From Paraglaciecola sp. L3A3 (GTDB taxonomy: Bacteria; Pseudomonadota; Gammaproteobacteria; Enterobacterales; Alteromonadaceae), in NCBI RefSeq assembly GCF_009796765.1, contig NZ_CP047023.1:2153501-2217500 (forward strand): a stretch of 64,000 bases of DNA, in the 5' to 3' direction. Shown piece after piece: positions 59,437 through 64,000 of the stretch. A program made the translations under genes and the position numbers. Below the pieces are notes generated by a model that searched no databases, had not been told where the DNA came from, and worked only from the letters and a program-made list of their open reading frames with translations. Within the stretch, counting starts at the first letter, position 1. Every line of letters starts with the position of its first letter.

Positions 59437-60477
59437 CTAACTAGGCAAAGGGGCACTTTCGTCCAATAAACCTTTAGCTTGTAATGCCTGCCAAAATTCA
59501 TTTGGAATGTCTTCGGAAAATAAATCTAAGGTTGTTTTGACCCGTCTTTCATTACCTAGGCCAGGGATTACAGATGACACAACAGGGTGTCCTAGAGGAA
59601 ATTGCAACGCGGCAGCGGCTAGAGTGACTTGATACTTTTCACATACGTTTTCAATTTCATCAACCTGCTTAATAATCTCTTTAGGAGCGGGTTCATAGTT
59701 GAATAAAGGCACTCTATCACCTTTAACTCCCGTGGCTAAAATACCTGAATTATAAGGCCCGCCTAAAATAATTGAGGCACCATGTTCAATACATTTAGGT
59801 AATAAATTATGTAATGGATCTTGTTCTAGTAGTGAATAACGTCCAGCCAATAAAAAACAATCAAATTGTCCAATATCCATGGCACGTTCACATACTTGAG
59901 ATTCGTTCACACCTAAACCCACTGCTTGTATTAGTCCTGACGATCTAAGTTCATCTAATGCTTTATAGCCACTTGAAGAAAGCTGATCAAAATAAAACTG
60001 GTCTTTATCGCCGTGTGTATCGACACCTATATCATGTACCAACAAAATATCTATTTTAGCTAAACCCAAACGTTGCAAACTGTCTTCAAATGAGCGCATT
60101 ATGCCATCGTAGGTGTAATCATAATGGGCATCAAAGGGCATAGGTGTAGCAAAACCATATCTAAGCTCTGATGTATTGGCTTGACGATCTGCTGTTAAAA
60201 TACGTCCTACTTTTGTGGACAACACATAGTCTGCTGCGGGCAAGTCACGTAAAGCATCACCTACACGTCGCTCACTTAATCCAAGTCCATAACGGGGCGC
60301 CGTATCAAACAAATTGATGCCGGCATTAATGGCTGCGGTTAGGGTGGCTTGAGCTTCGCTATTAGCTACGGCTTGATACAGATTTCCCATAGATGCCGCA
60401 CCAAATCCTAAAGTAGAGACTTGTAACTTAGTGTTGCCTATTTGACGCTTTTCAAAATTGTGCTTCATAATATTCAT
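59437..60477 (-). CDS. aldo/keto reductase, probable L-fucose (aldose) 1-dehydrogenase
   Basis: Protein of 346 residues with an AKR TIM barrel. The catalytic tetrad shows as FDTAPRYGLGLSE (Asp, Tyr), STKVGR (Lys) and LLVHDIG (His). This D-threo-aldose/L-fucose/L-galactose dehydrogenase type oxidises L-fucose to L-fuconolactone using NAD(P), the first step of the non-phosphorylative route. It lies 60 bases after the start region of the SDR gene and 13 bases after the dehydratase gene stop, in one minus-strand operon. The lactonase that should follow is not in this window. Confidence 0.88.
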   Translation of the reverse strand: MNIMKHNFEKRQIGNTKLQVSTLGFGAASMGNLYQAVANSEAQATLTAAINAGINLFDTAPRYGLGLSERRVGDALRDLPAADYVLSTKVGRILTADRQANTSELRYGFATPMPFDAHYDYTYDGIMRSFEDSLQRLGLAKIDILLVHDIGVDTHGDKDQFYFDQLSSSGYKALDELRSSGLIQAVGLGVNESQVCERAMDIGQFDCFLLAGRYSLLEQDPLHNLLPKCIEHGASIILGGPYNSGILATGVKGDRVPLFNYEPAPKEIIKQVDEIENVCEKYQVTLAAAALQFPLGHPVVSSVIPGLGNERRVKTTLDLFSEDIPNEFWQALQAKGLLDESAPLPS

Positions 60478-60490
60478 TTAAATCACTTGT

Positions 60491-61675
60491 TTATCGGAGA
60501 CACGAAGGCCCGAGATTTTCAAAAGTTTTATAGGTTAAAAGGAATTCTTTATGGCCTAATTCTTCAGATTTAGACGGAGCACCATTCGCAACCTTTAATA
60601 TTTGCTGATAAATTTCTTCTCCCACTTGATCGACTGTGGCATTTCCTTCGATAACAGCTCCGGCATTAACATCCATATCTTCACTTAGGTTTCTATAAGT
60701 TTCTGGATTTGCACAAATTTTTATTACCGGAGAAATAGCTGAGCCAACCACCGATCCTCTACCTGTAGTAAATAACACTATATGAGCTCCGGAAGCGATC
60801 ATTTCTACAATTTCTTGATTGTCGGCTATGTTAGGAAAACCAAATTTTGGTTCGCCGTCAGGTACTACATCCATTAAAAACAAGCCTTTTTTATAGGGTA
60901 CTTCACCTGGTTTAATGATGCCGTTTATATTGGAAGCGCCTGACTTAGCGTAAGCCCCCATAGATTTTTCTTCTTGAGTAGTCAGTCCACCTTCAGCATT
61001 ACCTGGAGCAAAACTGCCATAACCCATTTTGGTATAATACTTTTCTGCTTTTTCAACACATGTAATGAGTTGTTCGGCAATTTCTGGGGTTTCTGCTCGG
61101 TGAGCCATAATGTGTTCACAACCAATTAATTCACCTGTTTCTTCAAAGATACAAGTTGCATTAGCTGCTATTAATTTATCAAAACAAACACCTACGGCAG
61201 GGTTGGCGCTGATCCCACTGGTTCCATCTGAACCGCCACATATGGTACCAATTACCAGATCTTCTACCGGCATTTCTACTCTAGGGGTCGATTGGATCTC
61301 ATCAAATATTGCATTGGCTTTTTCAATACCGGCTTCAATGGTGGTTTTTGTGCCACCACATTTTTGGATAACCAATGTTTCAACAGGGCGGCCACTACTT
61401 GTTATTGTTGCTGCAAGTTGCTCCCTATTAAATCCTTCGCAACCTAATGAAACAAGTACCACACCACCTACATTGGCATGAGTACAAAGTGTTTCCATCA
61501 TATGTAGCGAATATTCATTAGGGTAACAACCTGGAAAACCAATTAGCTGTACATCTTCATGGTCTATTTTTGACACGATATTTCTTGCCACATGATGGGC
61601 ACATTCAACCAAATACGCGACAACTACAGTGTTTCTAATGCCTTTCTTGCCGTCCTTCCTTAAATAACCTTGCAT
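60491..61675 (-). CDS. UxaA-family dehydratase large subunit, probable L-fuconate dehydratase
   Basis: Protein of about 394 residues similar to the C-terminal catalytic part of altronate/galactarate dehydratase (UxaA/GarD). GYLRKDGKKGIRNT, LGCEGFN, IQKCGGTKTT, GGSDGTSGISANPAVG and FTTGRGSVVG are family blocks, with Cys residues for an iron site. The ATG at 61675 sits just beyond the small-subunit stop, with GGAG in that gene's end; an upstream ATG at 61723 would force a long overlap. Split UxaA-like pairs serve fucose breakdown in Campylobacter, where enolase-superfamily dehydratase is absent, so L-fuconate is the likely substrate. Confidence 0.88.
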   Translation of the reverse strand: MQGYLRKDGKKGIRNTVVVAYLVECAHHVARNIVSKIDHEDVQLIGFPGCYPNEYSLHMMETLCTHANVGGVVLVSLGCEGFNREQLAATITSSGRPVETLVIQKCGGTKTTIEAGIEKANAIFDEIQSTPRVEMPVEDLVIGTICGGSDGTSGISANPAVGVCFDKLIAANATCIFEETGELIGCEHIMAHRAETPEIAEQLITCVEKAEKYYTKMGYGSFAPGNAEGGLTTQEEKSMGAYAKSGASNINGIIKPGEVPYKKGLFLMDVVPDGEPKFGFPNIADNQEIVEMIASGAHIVLFTTGRGSVVGSAISPVIKICANPETYRNLSEDMDVNAGAVIEGNATVDQVGEEIYQQILKVANGAPSKSEELGHKEFLLTYKTFENLGPSCLR

Positions 61676-61676
61676 T

Positions 61677-61973
61677 TTATTCTCCAGCCTTGGCGTGTCT
61701 GGTGTGACTAGGTATATAGTCACTTTTCATATTATGCATATGAACATGTTCGCCAGCTTTAATATCTATGATGGCAGATCCAATTGGAACCCCATACCTG
61801 ATTACCTTTTGTTGCTTGCTTATTGCGGTTCTAGCAATTTTATGACCTACATCAATTGATGTAGTCATTGTATATTCTAGGTTTTCAATAACGACTACTT
61901 CGCCAGGTTTTACTGGCTGACAACAAATCAAAACATTATCTGCTTTATTTACTAAGACAAATTTTGAATACAT
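61677..61973 (-). CDS. UxaA-family dehydratase small subunit (SAF domain)
   Basis: Protein of 98 residues, an SAF-domain like the N-terminal portion of altronate dehydratase: NVLICCQPVKPGEVVVIENL, then GHKIARTAISKQQKVIRYG and IGSAIIDIKAGEHVHMHN. It works with the large subunit encoded directly downstream, where start and stop nearly touch. It is the first gene of the minus-strand fucose operon and faces the FucP gene across 305 bases. Confidence 0.88.
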   Translation of the reverse strand: MYSKFVLVNKADNVLICCQPVKPGEVVVIENLEYTMTTSIDVGHKIARTAISKQQKVIRYGVPIGSAIIDIKAGEHVHMHNMKSDYIPSHTRHAKAGE

Positions 61974-62278
61974 AACGCTTGTCCTAACTCCCAGTGTTTT
62001 ATATTTAATGTAAAATTTAATATTTAAAATATATTTTGTCTGAAGGATTAAGTCAATATATATTCTTCCTATTAACCGTTCAATTTTATCTAATTAACTA
62101 ATTTTTATATCTATTTTTTTTATTGTAATACATACAAAAGTGTTTTAAATATGATTCATTATTGAATATATAAAACTTTTGTGTGATTATTTACTTAATC
62201 AATAATAACCAACTATAGGACAATAGCTTGGCTGAATTTTGCTTAGCTTAGTTAGTACTTAAAATATGAGAGATAAAT
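61974..62278. promoter_or_regulatory. divergent promoter region of fucose genes
   Basis: Very AT-rich 305-base spacer between the fuconate dehydratase operon (minus) and fucP (plus). Promoters for both must lie here. I did not find a convincing palindrome or a match to the 31217-31240 operator. Confidence 0.55.
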
Positions 62279-63697
62279 ATGTCTAAAATTGTTGAATCTT
62301 CTATGCCATCAACATCCCATTTAAATAAACCGCCACTATTAGAAACAGGAATGCTGCTGCCATTTATATTAATTGCAATGCTGTTTCCGTTATGGGGGTT
62401 TGCAAATGATGTGACTAATCCTTTGGTAAAAGCTTTTAAAGATATATTTCTAATTAGTAATGCCCAAAGTAGCATGGTGCAATTTGCGTTTTATTTAGGG
62501 TATGGGGTGATGGCAATACCGGCCGCTATTTTTATTAGGAGCTTTTCCTATAAAGCGGGGATCTTGCTAGGGCTTGCTTTATATGCAGTTGGCGCAATCT
62601 TGTTTATTCCCGCTAGCGTATATATGGAGTTTTATTACTTTTTAGCGGCCCTTTGTATTTTAACCTGTGGTCTAGCCTTATTAGAAACTACTGCTAACCC
62701 TTATATTCTATCTATGGGACACAAGGATACTGCAACTAGGCGACTTAATTTAGCTCAGGCATTTAACCCAATCGGTTCTTTAACGGGCATGTTTGTTGCC
62801 TCGACCTTGATTTTAAATAAGTTACAAGTTGAAGAATTTAGGCAAGCTGAAAAACTTGCTCATCCCGAGTATAAAGATATGTTACCTTCAATGGTGGATG
62901 GAAAGTTAACTCAAGCATTACATGATTTTGCAGCCGCTGATCCTGTCGCCCACCAAGCAATGCAAGCTGCTGACTTAATTACTGTTCGCGGTCCTTATGT
63001 GGCAATAGCGACAATAGTCACCATTTTATTTTTTGTTTATTTATTTTTTAAATTACCAAAAACTATGTCTCAGCAGAATCCATTAACCCTCGGTGAGCTA
63101 AAAGAAACATTTATACGTCTGAAAAATAATAATAGATATATAGAAGGGGTGATTGCCCAAGCGTTTTATGTAGGAGCACAAATCATGTGCTGGACCTTTA
63201 TTATCCATTACGGCATGACAGTGGTGGGGTTAACCTCAGCAGAAGCTCAGGGTTACAATATAGTCGCTATGAGTCTTTTCTTAGCAAGTCGTTTTATCTG
63301 CACATTCTTACTTGGATTTTTTAAACCGGGTCATTTATTAATGATATTGGCCGCTTGTGGCATTGGTTTTATTTTAGGCGCAATATTTTTAACAGGTTTT
63401 GCTGGTTTATATAGTTTAATTGGTGTGTCGGCTGCTATGTCTTTGATGTTCCCCACTATCTATGGGTTGGCACTACAAGATATGGGCGACGACGCAAGTT
63501 TAGCATCCGCTGGATTGGTGATGGCGATAGTGGGTGGGGCTTTAATGCCACCATTACAAGCGGCACTAATCGATGCTCAACCTATTATTAACTCTATTCC
63601 ATCAGTACAAACTTCGTTTGTACTACCTCTAATTTGTTTTGTGGTGATTGCTACATATGGATTTAGAGTTAATTACATTCATAATAAAAAGGCTTAA
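62279..63697 (+). CDS. fucP: L-fucose:H+ symporter, major facilitator superfamily
   Basis: Inner-membrane transporter of 472 residues with about 12 membrane helices. LFPLWGFANDVTNPLVKAFK near residues 39-58, FYLGYGVMAIPAAIFIRSFS and LETTANPYILSMG are typical of the FucP subfamily, which imports L-fucose (some import galactose or other sugars). A longer loop sits around residues 185-230. It is divergent from the catabolic genes, and its stop is 2 bases before the mutarotase start. It would bring in fucose released by GH29. Confidence 0.93.
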   Translation: MSKIVESSMPSTSHLNKPPLLETGMLLPFILIAMLFPLWGFANDVTNPLVKAFKDIFLISNAQSSMVQFAFYLGYGVMAIPAAIFIRSFSYKAGILLGLALYAVGAILFIPASVYMEFYYFLAALCILTCGLALLETTANPYILSMGHKDTATRRLNLAQAFNPIGSLTGMFVASTLILNKLQVEEFRQAEKLAHPEYKDMLPSMVDGKLTQALHDFAAADPVAHQAMQAADLITVRGPYVAIATIVTILFFVYLFFKLPKTMSQQNPLTLGELKETFIRLKNNNRYIEGVIAQAFYVGAQIMCWTFIIHYGMTVVGLTSAEAQGYNIVAMSLFLASRFICTFLLGFFKPGHLLMILAACGIGFILGAIFLTGFAGLYSLIGVSAAMSLMFPTIYGLALQDMGDDASLASAGLVMAIVGGALMPPLQAALIDAQPIINSIPSVQTSFVLPLICFVVIATYGFRVNYIHNKKA

Positions 63698-63699
63698 AC

Positions 63700-64000
63700 A
63701 TGAGTAAAACACATTGCTTAACACTTAATTTACGAGATGACGCTGAGCTTATTCAAGAATATGAAGATTATCATAAGCCAGGTAAAGTCTGGCCTGAGGT
63801 CATTGATAGTATTAAAAATTCCGAAATTATATCGATGAAAATTTTTAGACAAGATTTGTTGTTGATCATGGTGATTGAAGTCACTGAATCTTTTAGCTTT
63901 GAGAAAAAAGCTAAAGCAGACTTTAATAATGAAAAAATCCAAGCGTGGGAGCGTTTGATGGAAAAGTTTCAGAAAGTCGATCCTAACGAACCTAATGCAG
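63700..64000 (+). CDS. L-rhamnose/L-fucose mutarotase family protein (cut by window end)
   Basis: The frame starts with MSKTHCLTLNLRDDAELIQEYEDYHK two bases after the fucP stop and runs off the window after about 100 residues. EDYHKPGKVWPEVIDS and the following strand ISMKIFRQDLLLIMVIEV match the RhaM-type (DUF718) aldose mutarotases, where Tyr and His residues bind the sugar. It interconverts fucose anomers for the dehydrogenase. The rest of the operon, probably including the lactonase, lies beyond. Confidence 0.88.
   Translation, partial: MSKTHCLTLNLRDDAELIQEYEDYHKPGKVWPEVIDSIKNSEIISMKIFRQDLLLIMVIEVTESFSFEKKAKADFNNEKIQAWERLMEKFQKVDPNEPNA

Overview
The window looks like chromosome from an AT-rich marine gammaproteobacterium of the Alteromonadales (Paraglaciecola/Catenovulum-like; an inference from protein style and lifestyle, not a search). 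Support comes from several large TonB-dependent receptors, sulfatases with Cx(P)x(R) formylglycine motifs, an MshA-type pilin, a chemoreceptor, a tRNA-Pro(GGG), and short dispersed repeats with ATACCAATCCG ends.

Layout. 0-3 kb: a metal-uptake-like TonB receptor with a His-rich N terminus and a small Cys-rich secreted protein. 3.6-11.8 kb: single genes on the minus strand (chemoreceptor, pilin, beta-lactamase-fold lipoprotein, ferredoxin-NADP reductase, AraC regulator overlapping a degenerate GGDEF protein) separated by repeat-bearing spacers. 12-17.9 kb: a phosphate-scavenging operon (TonB receptor, purple-acid-phosphatase-like enzyme, tandem beta-propeller phytase) preceded by a near-perfect Pho box and closed by a strong terminator. 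18.0-18.6 kb: tRNA-Pro followed by four degenerate tandem copies of its own 3' region. 19-21.3 kb: a nucleoside-hydrolase-like secreted protein and a lipoprotein esterase.

21.3-57 kb is a large sulfated-polysaccharide utilization region: six type I sulfatases, a GH2 beta-galactosidase, a GH29 alpha-L-fucosidase, a frameshifted GH30-like enzyme, a GH51-like enzyme, an Ig-repeat lipoprotein with a TIM-barrel-like catalytic region, an SGNH esterase, an alpha/beta hydrolase, two TonB receptors and a FecI/FecR-type sigma/anti-sigma pair directly upstream of an STN-domain receptor. 57.7-64 kb is a non-phosphorylative L-fucose pathway: FAH-family hydrolase, SDR dehydrogenase, aldo/keto reductase, a two-subunit UxaA-type dehydratase, FucP permease and an L-fucose/L-rhamnose mutarotase cut by the window end.

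Together the region reads as one programme: bind and import a sulfated fucose- and galactose-containing glycan, desulfate it, release fucose and galactose, and oxidise fucose to pyruvate and lactate. Likely regulators are the FecIR pair, a 24-bp palindrome between the divergent galactosidase and sulfatase operons, and a shared TTTTTACGGG-type motif upstream of several of these genes. No canonical endo-fucanase, carrageenase, agarase or lyase was recognised, so the unusual clan-A-like enzymes are the main candidates for new activity.
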